Positions 1-5,539 of a DNA stretch of 6,993 bases are shown one piece after another (position 1 is the first letter of the stretch; each line of letters starts with the position of its first letter). The stretch spans positions 1 to 6,993 of the forward strand of contig JALTPW010000953.1 in the NCBI GenBank assembly GCA_026999335.1, read 5' to 3'. This DNA comes from Chromatiales bacterium (GTDB lineage Bacteria > Pseudomonadota > Gammaproteobacteria > SZUA-152). Position numbers and translations under genes: made by a program. The notes beneath the pieces were generated by a model. It had not been told where the DNA came from. It made no database searches and saw only the letters and a program-made list of their open reading frames with translations.

Positions 1-2339
1 ACATCGGTGATACCGATGATGGGACGGGACTGCATCACATGGTCTTTGAGGCCGTGGATAATGCCATCGATGAGGCCCTGGCAGGACATTGCACGGAGAC
101 CAGTGTCACCATTCATGCCGACGACTCCATTAGTGTCATCGATAATGGACGCGGTATTCCGGTCGATATCCATGAGGAAGAGGGCCGTTCTGCCGCAGAA
201 GTGATTATGACGGTGTTGCATGCTGGCGGTAAGTTCGATGATAACTCCTATAAGATCTCGGGCGGTTTGCACGGTGTCGGCGTATCCGTGGTCAATGCTC
301 TGTCTGAATGGCTGAAGCTGACCATCTGGCGCGAAGGTAAGACGCACTATCAGGAATACCGTAATGGTGATCCAGTTGAACCGCTGAAAGTTGTCGGCGA
401 GACCCAACGAACCGGCACAGAACTCCGTTTTCTCCCCAGTAAGCAGATTTTTACCAACACGGAATTTCATTACGATATTCTGGCCAAACGTTTGCGAGAG
501 CTATCGTTTCTCAATTCGGGGGTGCGCATTGTTCTTAGCGATGAACGCACTGAAAAGCAGGATGTTTTCGAATATGAAGGAGGTATTGCCGCCTTTGTCG
601 AACATCTCAATCGCAACAAGACACCGCTGCACCCCGAGGTCTTTTCTTTTGTGACCCAAAAAGACGATGTGATGGTGGAAGTTGCCATGCAGTGGAATGA
701 CTCGTATCAGGAAAATATCTTCTGCTTTACCAATAATATCCCCCAGCGCGATGGCGGCACCCATCTGGCGGGTTTTCGCAGTGCATTGACGCGTACCCTG
801 AATCAATACATTGAAGCGCAAGGCGCGGCGAAAAAAGCCAAGGTTCAGCCCTCGGGTGACGATGCGCGTGAAGGTTTGACTGCGGTACTCTCGGTGAAGG
901 TGCCGGATCCCAAGTTTTCATCGCAGACCAAGGACAAGTTGGTATCTTCGGAGATAAAGGGCATTGTCGAGTCGGCCGTGTCTGAAAAATGCAATGACTT
1001 TCTACTGGAAAATCCAAGCGAGGCCAAGGCCATCGTGGCCAAGATCGTCGATGCGGCACGCGCCCGTGAAGCGGCCCGCAAGGCACGGGAAATGACGCGC
1101 CGCAAGGGGGCCCTGGATATCGCCGGCCTGCCCGGAAAGCTGGCCGATTGCCAGGAAAAAGACCCTGCCAAGTCTGAACTGTTTCTCGTCGAGGGTGACT
1201 CCGCTGGCGGTTCCGCCAAGCAGGGCAGGGATCGCAAGAGTCAGGCCATTCTGCCGCTGAAGGGCAAGATTCTGAATGTGGAAAAGGCGCGCTTTGACAA
1301 GATGTTGTCATCGGCGGAAGTCGGCACCCTGATCACCGCTCTTGGCTGCGGTATTGGCCGGGACGAGTTCAATCCTGACAAACTGCGCTATCACTACATT
1401 ATCATTATGACCGATGCCGATGTGGATGGCTCGCATATTCGTACCTTGCTACTGACCTTTTTCTATCGTCAGATGCCGGAACTCATCGAGCGGGGCCATA
1501 TCTATATCGCCCAGCCGCCGTTGTATAAGGTGAAAAAGGGCAAGCAGGAGCGTTATGTCAAAGACGATGTCGAGCTGAATGATTATCTGTTACAGACGGC
1601 GCTTGAAAATGCCGGCCTGTATGTGGCCGAAGATGCCCCGGCAATCACCGGCGTTACACTGGAAACCCTTTCAAAACAATACCTTACAGTAATGTCGACG
1701 GTGGAAAGATTATCGCGACGCTACCACCCCGCGCTCTTGGAACAGCTGGTCTACCTGCCTGCCATGGATCCGGCGGCGGTGCAGGACAAGGCAAAGGCCG
1801 AGGTCTGGTTCAAGGCGCTGGAAGAGCGGCTGAACGCCGCTGACCTCAGCGAGGTTCGTTACGATATCTCGTTGGAAGACGATTCGGAGCATGATGCCGT
1901 CTGGTTGGCGCGGGTCAATGCGATCAGTCATAACGTGGGTAACGAGCGAGTGCTCACCAGCGAATTTTTCAATTCCGCCGAATATGCCAGCATGGTGGCG
2001 CTGGGTGAACAGCTGCGGGATCTGCTGAGTGAGGGCGCCTATGTGCAACGAGGCGAGCGCAAGGCCTCTGTGAGCAGTTTTAAAGAAACCCTGGACTGGT
2101 TGATGTCCGAGGCGCGTCGCGGACAGCACATCCAGCGTTACAAGGGCCTGGGGGAGATGAATCCCGAGCAGCTGTGGGAGACCACGCTGGATGCCGAAGT
2201 GCGGCGTTTGTTGCAGGTGCGGATCGAAGACGCAGTGGCGGCTGATGAGGTGTTTACCACCCTGATGGGTGACCAGGTGGAGCCTCGCCGTGAATTTATC
2301 GAAAGCAATGCCCTGCAGGTGGCGAATCTGGATGTGTGA
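1..2339 (+). CDS. gyrB: DNA gyrase subunit B (5'-partial)
   Basis: This is the ATPase subunit of DNA gyrase (GyrA2GyrB2), which introduces negative supercoils into DNA. The frame is open from the left edge: the first complete codon is at 3 and reads IGDTDDGTGLHHMVFE, matching E. coli GyrB from about residue 27, so only about 26 N-terminal residues are missing. The ATG at 39 is internal and is not the start. In order one sees the GHKL ATPase domain (catalytic Glu in VFEAVDNAID; DNGRGIP; GGLHGVGVSVVNALS), the transducer domain with the QTK loop (SSQTKDKLVSSE), and the TOPRIM domain with EGDSAGGSAKQGR (Glu codon at 1191) and DADVDG (1413-1430). The long gammaproteobacterial insert follows at about 1560-2120, then QRYKGLGEMNPEQLWET and the C-terminal tail ending ANLDV. 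Length and order match the roughly 800-residue E. coli type. No frameshift is seen. The stop is followed after only nine bases by a large palindrome. Identification is essentially certain. Confidence 0.98.
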   Translation, partial: IGDTDDGTGLHHMVFEAVDNAIDEALAGHCTETSVTIHADDSISVIDNGRGIPVDIHEEEGRSAAEVIMTVLHAGGKFDDNSYKISGGLHGVGVSVVNALSEWLKLTIWREGKTHYQEYRNGDPVEPLKVVGETQRTGTELRFLPSKQIFTNTEFHYDILAKRLRELSFLNSGVRIVLSDERTEKQDVFEYEGGIAAFVEHLNRNKTPLHPEVFSFVTQKDDVMVEVAMQWNDSYQENIFCFTNNIPQRDGGTHLAGFRSALTRTLNQYIEAQGAAKKAKVQPSGDDAREGLTAVLSVKVPDPKFSSQTKDKLVSSEIKGIVESAVSEKCNDFLLENPSEAKAIVAKIVDAARAREAARKAREMTRRKGALDIAGLPGKLADCQEKDPAKSELFLVEGDSAGGSAKQGRDRKSQAILPLKGKILNVEKARFDKMLSSAEVGTLITALGCGIGRDEFNPDKLRYHYIIIMTDADVDGSHIRTLLLTFFYRQMPELIERGHIYIAQPPLYKVKKGKQERYVKDDVELNDYLLQTALENAGLYVAEDAPAITGVTLETLSKQYLTVMSTVERLSRRYHPALLEQLVYLPAMDPAAVQDKAKAEVWFKALEERLNAADLSEVRYDISLEDDSEHDAVWLARVNAISHNVGNERVLTSEFFNSAEYASMVALGEQLRDLLSEGAYVQRGERKASVSSFKETLDWLMSEARRGQHIQRYKGLGEMNPEQLWETTLDAEVRRLLQVRIEDAVAADEVFTTLMGDQVEPRREFIESNALQVANLDV

Positions 2340-2348
2340 TCGGGTTGT

Positions 2349-2499
2349 GCCCAATGTCATTAAGTTAAGCCTGACATCCTGCTTATTGTCGGGTGGTGGT
2401 GACGCAGGAATCCCAACATTGTTGGTTTCGTTGGGGTTCGCAAGCTCACCACCAACCGACAAAACAGTCATCATTTTGTTAACTTAATGGCATTGGGGC
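2349..2499. repeat. Long imperfect palindrome, MITE-like element
   Basis: The two halves of this ~150 bp stretch are imperfect reverse complements. The outer arms share CATTAAGTTAA and lie at 2349-2368 (GCCC-AATGTCATTAAGTTAA) and 2479-2499 (its complement, with one C-to-T difference and one extra base). After a poorly matched part, a second matching block TTGTCGG-TGGTGGTGA (from about 2386) pairs with 2445-2463. An inner CCCAAC/GTTGGG pair surrounds a short loop near 2418-2429. No ORF in it looks like a protein. A short TGTGCC occurs at both edges (2346-2351 and 2500-2505) and might be a target-site duplication, but it overlaps the arm boundary and is ambiguous. The structure fits a non-autonomous miniature transposon or a large REP-type repeat. 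Sitting nine bases after the gyrB stop, its transcript would fold into a long hairpin that could protect or end the gyrB mRNA. No known family is claimed. Confidence 0.65.
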
Positions 2500-2504
2500 T
2501 GTGC

Positions 2505-2538
2505 CTTTAAAAACGTCATGCTTGACGACTTTTAAGGT
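2505..2538. repeat. Imperfect hairpin after the palindromic element
   Basis: CCTTTAAAAACGTC and GACGACTTTTAAGG can pair at 11 of 14 positions around an ATGCTT loop. No T-run follows, so it is a weak terminator candidate at best. It may be the start of the decayed antitoxin locus or a leftover insertion edge. Confidence 0.3.
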
Positions 2539-2552
2539 GCGACAGCACGCCC

Positions 2553-2690
2553 TTCACCGACTTTATCCGCACGGCCAAAAAAAAGCGTTCGATGCACTGA
2601 CCAGTGGAAAGCAGGATCGGTTTGTTGTCATGAAAAACAACCAGCCACGCTGATATGGTCGCCCGGTACTCAGATGAGGATGAGGACTAA
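2553..2690 (+). pseudogene. Decayed Phd/YefM-like antitoxin remnant
   Basis: No open frame spans this stretch, but joining frames gives a coherent antitoxin-like sequence. Frame at 2553 reads FTDFIRTAKK up to a run of eight A (2577-2584). The frame at 2585 then reads AFDALTSGKQDRFVVMKNNQ until a stop at 2651. The first frame resumes at 2649 as ADMVARYSDEDED and ends with TAA at 2688-2690. The pattern of a short helical segment followed by 'RFVVMKNNQP' resembles the Phd/YefM antitoxin fold, in which a strand precedes a 'xKPxAV' turn. The stop lies five bases before the toxin ATG, the normal antitoxin-toxin arrangement. At least two indels, one in a homopolymer, break the gene, and no credible N-terminus is visible upstream. 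The family call is an inference from residues plus context. A sequencing error in the A-run could explain one shift but not both. Confidence 0.55.
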
Positions 2691-2695
2691 AGTCG

Positions 2696-2947
2696 ATGGT
2701 ATGGGAGGTTACCTACCATCCAGAAGTACAAGATGATTTGGATGGTTTTGGCAGACCGGAAGCCCGCCGCATCCTGAAGGTCATTGAGGATCGGCTTGTT
2801 AACGGTTCTCCGGATCAGTCAGGTAAGCGATTGAGGGGTAATCTTGCAGGTTGTCGCCGTATACGCACCGGGCCTTATCGGATCATTTATAGGGTAAACA
2901 GATTTGAGCGTTTACCCTCTTTGTCAAAACCCCAAAACAAAAAGTGA
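2696..2947 (+). CDS. RelE/ParE-family toxin, C-terminally altered
   Basis: The 83-residue product begins MVWEVTYHPEVQDDLDGFGR and continues with a helical segment (ARRILKVIEDRLVNG) and then RLRGNLAGCRRIRTGPYRIIYRVN. This is the standard order of RelE/ParE-superfamily toxins, which are mRNA interferases or gyrase poisons in type II toxin-antitoxin systems. A GAGGA at 2682-2686 is well placed for the ATG at 2696. After residue 68 (about base 2900) the similarity stops. Family members normally continue with a hydrophobic strand and a basic tail (of the type VEVLIIAVGxRxxxxVY), whereas this one ends with RFERLPSLSKPQNKK. The last strand and its catalytic residues are therefore missing. Upstream is only a broken antitoxin. 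I infer an inactive or strongly weakened toxin remnant that has kept its frame, so a pseudogene label would also be defensible. Whether it was of the RelE or ParE type cannot be decided. Confidence 0.75.
   Translation: MVWEVTYHPEVQDDLDGFGRPEARRILKVIEDRLVNGSPDQSGKRLRGNLAGCRRIRTGPYRIIYRVNRFERLPSLSKPQNKK
2891..2918. repeat. Perfect 9-bp inverted repeat at toxin breakpoint
   Basis: AGGGTAAAC (2891-2899) and GTTTACCCT (2910-2918) are exact reverse complements around a 10-base spacer. The pair lies exactly where the toxin loses similarity to its family (about 2900). It may be the edge of an inserted or recombined segment, or an unrelated hairpin. Function unknown. Confidence 0.45.
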
Positions 2948-2956
2948 GTACTCACT
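2943..2956. promoter_or_regulatory. 14-bp perfect palindrome, operator-like
   Basis: AGTGAGTACTCACT is self-complementary over its full length and overlaps the toxin stop codon (2945-2947). Palindromes of this shape are common as binding sites of dimeric repressors such as the TetR family. No promoter or regulator gene adjoins it here, so it may be an orphaned operator left by a deletion. The regulatory role is inference only. Confidence 0.3.
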
Positions 2957-2997
2957 GTCGGCGTAAGCGCTCATAGATATGGCTCTTTGCAGAAAAT

Positions 2998-3034
2998 AAA
3001 AGGGCGGCTACCCGTGAAGGTAGCCGCCCTTTTT
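2998..3034 (-). terminator. Rho-independent terminator of fbp (bidirectional)
   Basis: GGGCGGCTACC and GGTAGCCGCCC form a perfect GC-rich stem (with the adjacent A/T pair, 3001-3012 with 3019-3030) around a six-base CGTGAA loop. A's precede it and five T's end it, so it has a U-tract on both strands. It lies about 18 bases past the fbp stop on the minus strand, and it would also stop transcripts reading rightward from the gyrB/toxin side. Confidence 0.9.
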
Positions 3035-3051
3035 CAGGTCAGGTGTTTTAT

Positions 3052-4059
3052 TCAGCCTGCCTTATGGTACTCGATAACCCGCTCGACCTCATTCTTGGAA
3101 CCCAGGATCACCGGCACACGCTGATGCAGGCCGGTGGGCTGGATTTCCATGATGCGTTCACGGCCGGTAGAGCAGAGGCCGCCCGCCTGCTCGACGATGA
3201 AGCCCATGGGGTTGGCTTCGTACATCAGGCGCAGTTTGCCGGGCTTGCTGGGATCGCGAGTGTCCATGGGATACATGAAGATGCCGCCGCGGGTGAGGAT
3301 GCGGTACACCTCGGCGACCATGGAGGCCACCCAGCGCATATTGAAATCCTTGTCGCGGGGGCCGGTGGTGCCGGCCAGGCATTCATCGATATAACGCTGC
3401 ATGGGGGCTTCCCAGTGGCGCTGGTTCGACATATTGATGGCAAATTCGGCGGTATCTTCGACGATGGTCATGCCGGGATGGGTAAGGATGAACTCACCAA
3501 CGTTGTGATCCAGGGTGAAGCCATTGACGCCGTTGCCGGTGGTCAGCACCAGCATGGTGGACGGGCCGTAGAGGGTGAAGCCGCCGCAGACCTGCTCGGT
3601 GCCGGGCTGTAAAAAGTCTTCTGCAGTGGGGTTTTCCACGCCCTCGGGGCAGCGCAGAATGGAAAAGATGCTGCCCACGGACAGATTGACGTCGATGTTG
3701 CTTGATCCGTCCAGGGGGTCGAAGGTCAGCAGGTACTTGCCCCTGGGGTATTCTGCAGGAATCGGGTAGATATCATCCATCTCTTCAGAGGCCATCGCGC
3801 CCAGGTGGCCGGCCCACTGATTGGCCTGGAGAAAAATATCGTTGGAGAGGATATCGAGCTTCTTTTGGGTTTCGCCCTGAATATTTTCACTACCGGCGGA
3901 ACCCAGCACACCGACCAGAGCGCCCTGGTTCACGCAGCTGGAAATCGCCTTGCAGGCGGTGACAACGTTGTTCAGCAGGGCCGTAAAATCGCCGGATGCA
4001 TCCTTGGCGCCGCGCTGTTCTTCGATGATGAATTGGGTAAAGGTTTCACCAGTATGCAT
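3052..4059 (-). CDS. fbp: Fructose-1,6-bisphosphatase, class I
   Basis: This 335-residue enzyme hydrolyses fructose 1,6-bisphosphate to fructose 6-phosphate and phosphate, the committed step of gluconeogenesis, in the cytosol. The metal-binding motif DPLDGSSNIDVN is at residues 114-125, and the acidic SEEMDD at 91-96 supplies further metal ligands. The C-terminal half carries GGIFMYPMDTRDPSKPGKLR (259-278) and EANPMGFIVEQAGG (281-294), where the family's sugar-phosphate binding residues lie. The length equals that of typical proteobacterial class I enzymes (about 330-340). The start at 4059 gives MHTGETFTQFI, the expected N-terminus, with an AGGA (plus-strand 4067-4070) seven bases upstream. 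It is monocistronic, convergent with gyrB, with its own terminator (2998-3034) and an apparent promoter just upstream. No defects are seen. Confidence 0.97.
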   Translation of the reverse strand: MHTGETFTQFIIEEQRGAKDASGDFTALLNNVVTACKAISSCVNQGALVGVLGSAGSENIQGETQKKLDILSNDIFLQANQWAGHLGAMASEEMDDIYPIPAEYPRGKYLLTFDPLDGSSNIDVNLSVGSIFSILRCPEGVENPTAEDFLQPGTEQVCGGFTLYGPSTMLVLTTGNGVNGFTLDHNVGEFILTHPGMTIVEDTAEFAINMSNQRHWEAPMQRYIDECLAGTTGPRDKDFNMRWVASMVAEVYRILTRGGIFMYPMDTRDPSKPGKLRLMYEANPMGFIVEQAGGLCSTGRERIMEIQPTGLHQRVPVILGSKNEVERVIEYHKAG

Positions 4060-4097
4060 AATAGTTTCCTAGTCTCAGGGAGGCTGCAAAGCCACGT

Positions 4098-4106
4098 ATT
4101 CTAGCA
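4098..4106 (-). promoter_or_regulatory. Putative extended -10 promoter of fbp
   Basis: On the minus strand TGCTAGAAT is an extended -10 element (TGN plus a hexamer one base off TATAAT). Transcription would start near 4091, giving a leader of about 31 bases that contains the fbp ribosome binding site. A recognisable -35 is lacking: 17 bases upstream is TCTAGA, as expected for an extended -10 promoter. Prediction by eye. Confidence 0.45.
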
Positions 4107-4117
4107 GATTCACATCT

Positions 4118-4129
4118 ATTTCTAGAAAT
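4118..4129. promoter_or_regulatory. 12-bp palindrome over the fbp -35 region
   Basis: ATTTCTAGAAAT is a perfect palindrome centred where the -35 hexamer of the proposed fbp promoter would be. A dimeric regulator bound here could affect RNA polymerase. It is short and AT-rich, so chance is a real alternative. Confidence 0.25.
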
Positions 4130-4163
4130 GCTTATGAACGAAGCTCAGGTTCAGTCTTCCAAG

Positions 4164-4181
4164 TTACTGAAAAAACAGTAA
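4164..4181. repeat. Short inverted repeat upstream of the 17-codon ORF
   Basis: TTACTG and CAGTAA are exact reverse complements around six A's, ending about 18 bases before the ATG at 4200. It may be a small operator or a weak hairpin. No convincing -35/-10 pair was found around it. Confidence 0.25.
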
Positions 4182-4199
4182 AAAAGAGGAGGGTTAGCC

Positions 4200-4253
4200 A
4201 TGAAAGCAAACACCCGCCGTTTCTTCTGGGCAATGGCAAAAGTGTTACTTTGA
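4200..4253 (+). CDS. 17-codon ORF, possible truncated gene start
   Basis: The ORF encodes MKANTRRFFWAMAKVLL. A very strong Shine-Dalgarno sequence, GAGGAGGG, sits six bases before the ATG, which argues that this was once a real translation start. The peptide looks like the beginning of a membrane or secreted protein: basic residues followed by a hydrophobic stretch. The reading frame ends at 4253, about 27 bases from the last recognisable codon of the transposase-like remnant on the other strand (4280). My inference is that the 5' end of a gene was cut off by that insertion. It could also be a genuine leader peptide or microprotein, or chance. No family is recognised. Confidence 0.35.
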   Translation: MKANTRRFFWAMAKVLL

Positions 4254-4279
4254 CGACACAGCCTGTTCATCTGAGATAT

Positions 4280-4577
4280 TCAAACTCCGTTGAGCCAGTT
4301 GACAACCCGAGGCCGGGTGAACGACTGATAGGAGTAGCCGCCGATCTTCAGTCGGCAGTGGGCCAGGCCCCTTATCCCCGACGCAGTAGCGTCAGATATC
4401 AAAATTTAACGAGCTGCTCCCCCTGAATTCAGTGGTAACAAGGTAAGGCGCTTGTGCCGAGAGAGTGCCCTGAGTCAGCAGGTGTTTTTCATCGCTGATG
4501 ACCGAAAAGGCGACTGCATGTCTACCGGACAAGAAATTTGTCAGTTGATCAATGGTCGTTAAGTCATCGAGCTTCAT
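4280..4577 (-). pseudogene. Decayed transposase/integrase-like gene
   Basis: On the minus strand a good ribosome binding site (GGAGG five bases before) precedes the ATG at 4577, giving MKLDDLTTIDQLTNFLSGRH, then AVAFSVISD. I recognise this as the N-terminus of a family of DDE integrase-like insertion-sequence transposases, whose consensus continues roughly as CYxWIQ...VKFxYLTL...KG...GYSxQQxTR. These pieces are found further on but in other frames and with stops: CYH-stop-IQG..LVKF-stop-YLTL at 4440-4390, and LKIGGYSYQSFTRPRVVNWL at 4351-4292, ending at a stop at 4282. The open frame itself persists to 4392 only by drifting out of the family sequence. Only about the first 90 codons of the original gene remain, with frameshifts, two nonsense changes and an apparent ~45-base insertion. 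The rest of the gene and any clear terminal repeats are gone. The IS family is not assigned. Confidence 0.5.
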
Positions 4578-4647
4578 GATGACCTCCATCCTCCCATCAT
4601 GAACAGAACCCGATCCTGTTTTAGATTCATTCCATCATGGCTGTGTG

Positions 4648-4676
4648 TTGACAGCACAAAAAAACGGGATTATTAT
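4648..4676 (+). promoter_or_regulatory. Near-consensus sigma70 promoter for DUF6502 unit
   Basis: A perfect TTGACA (4648-4653), a 17-base spacer (4654-4670) and TATTAT (4671-4676, five of six matches to TATAAT) form a strong housekeeping promoter. Transcription would begin about seven bases after the -10, around 4683-4685, at or within two bases of the A of the ATG at 4685. No Shine-Dalgarno sequence exists before that ATG, which is consistent with a leaderless mRNA. Sequence match is direct; leaderless use is inferred. Confidence 0.7.
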
Positions 4677-4684
4677 CCCGTTTT
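4661..4684. promoter_or_regulatory. Perfect 10+10 bp palindrome over the -10 (operator candidate)
   Basis: AAAACGGGAT (4661-4670) and ATCCCGTTTT (4675-4684) are exact reverse complements separated by TATT. The palindrome covers the end of the promoter spacer, the whole -10 and the start point, the classic place for a repressor to block RNA polymerase. As RNA the same bases resemble a bidirectional Rho-independent terminator (stem, then TTTT), so it could alternatively stop transcripts arriving from either side. The exact symmetry and the overlap with the promoter favour an operator, but both roles may hold. Confidence 0.55.
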
Positions 4685-5539
4685 ATGGAAGTATCGATCA
4701 AAACCGTATTGGCTCAAGCAACCATAAAGATATTAAAACCATTAATAAGGGTATTAATGCGCAACGAAATATCACATGGAGAATTTGCAGAGTTTGCAAA
4801 GCGTGCCTATATGGAGGTGGCGTATGAGCACTTTTCTATCCCGGGCCGAAAAACAACCTATTCCAGAGTGGCTATCCTGACTGGACTGAATCGGAAAGAA
4901 ATTGTCCGTCTGACGCAACAGAGCGCCAGCGAAATTCAACCCAGAAAAGGTACAACTAACCGAGCCTTGAGAGTGGTCACGGGCTGGTTAAATGACCCAG
5001 AATTTCTGGATAAAGAAAAACAACCCAAAATCCTGCCTATAAAAGGCGCCAGTGCCAGCTTTAATGCACTGGCGGTTCGCTACAGTGGGGATATCACCGC
5101 CAGGGCCATACTGGAAGAGCTCAAACGTATCGGAGTTGCAAAAATCACGGCGGAAAAGGATTTAGTGCAACTGCTCAGCTGTGGCTATATACCGCATGAT
5201 GATAAACCGGAACAGATTGAAATTATGTCAATCAGTGCGGCCGACTTGTTGGAAACAGCGGCACATAATCTTGAGCATAAAAAAGAGGAACTGCGTTTTC
5301 AGAGACAGTTGATTCACAGGGATGTGCCTGAGAATGTGGTGAAAGAATTTAAGGTCTACAGCCATCATAAATCATCCGCACTGCTATCGGATCTTAATCA
5401 GTGGTTGATCCAGAGAATGTCTCAGTCCCCCGGTGATTCAGAAGATCCTGTAAAACGTCTGGGTGTCGGTATCTATTATTTTGAAGAACATGGAAATGTC
5501 GGAGAAGAGAAAAATGAAACACTTAAAAGTAAAGAGTAA
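4685..5539 (+). CDS. DUF6502 family protein, possible HTH regulator
   Basis: The 284-residue protein has no signal peptide or membrane span and should be cytosolic. The N-terminus, ILKPLIRVLMRNEISHGEFA (residues 16-35) with AKRAYMEVAYEHFSIPGRK (38-56), followed by TYSRVAILTGLNRKEIVRL (58-76), and the C-terminal GVGIYYFEE (260-268) are what I recognise as the DUF6502 family, which has no established function. Residues 58-78 read like a helix-turn-helix (helix, TGL turn, recognition-like helix), and 187-209 is a charged helix. The start at 4685 is chosen because the conserved segment begins at residue 14, an in-frame stop lies at 4649, and no other start codon occurs between; the next ATG (4757) would delete conserved residues. 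There is no ribosome binding site, fitting a leaderless mRNA from the promoter at 4648-4676. The end overlaps the next gene by 26 bases. A DNA-binding, autoregulatory role is inference. Confidence 0.85.
   Translation: MEVSIKTVLAQATIKILKPLIRVLMRNEISHGEFAEFAKRAYMEVAYEHFSIPGRKTTYSRVAILTGLNRKEIVRLTQQSASEIQPRKGTTNRALRVVTGWLNDPEFLDKEKQPKILPIKGASASFNALAVRYSGDITARAILEELKRIGVAKITAEKDLVQLLSCGYIPHDDKPEQIEIMSISAADLLETAAHNLEHKKEELRFQRQLIHRDVPENVVKEFKVYSHHKSSALLSDLNQWLIQRMSQSPGDSEDPVKRLGVGIYYFEEHGNVGEEKNETLKSKE
5501..5516 (+). promoter_or_regulatory. Ribosome binding site fixing the lipoprotein start
   Basis: GGAG (5501-5504) lies nine bases before the ATG at 5514, inside the 3' end of the DUF6502 gene. 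It supports this start and translational coupling of the two genes. Confidence 0.65.

Noticed and set aside
727..1311. 194-residue open frame on the minus strand inside gyrB
   Set aside because: It is fully antisense to the conserved GyrB transducer/TOPRIM region, with low-complexity Pro/Arg/Ser-rich composition.
1710..2474. 254-residue open frame on the minus strand across the gyrB end and the palindrome
   Set aside because: It is antisense to well-conserved GyrB codons, its product shows no recognisable family, and it runs into the non-coding palindrome. It is a shadow frame.
2269..2487. 72-residue plus-strand frame spanning the gyrB stop
   Set aside because: Most of it is out-of-frame gyrB and palindrome sequence, with no ribosome binding site and no family.
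3043..3612. 189-residue plus-strand open frame opposite fbp
   Set aside because: The Gly/Ala/His-rich product is the complement of FBPase codons, and fbp is unambiguous on the other strand.
4602..4620. AACAG ... CTGTT inverted repeat between the transposase remnant and the promoter
   Set aside because: Only five-base arms with a nine-base gap, expected by chance at this length.
4757..4759. Alternative ATG for the DUF6502 gene
   Set aside because: It would remove the conserved ILKPLIRVL segment. The ATG at 4685 keeps it and fits the promoter position.
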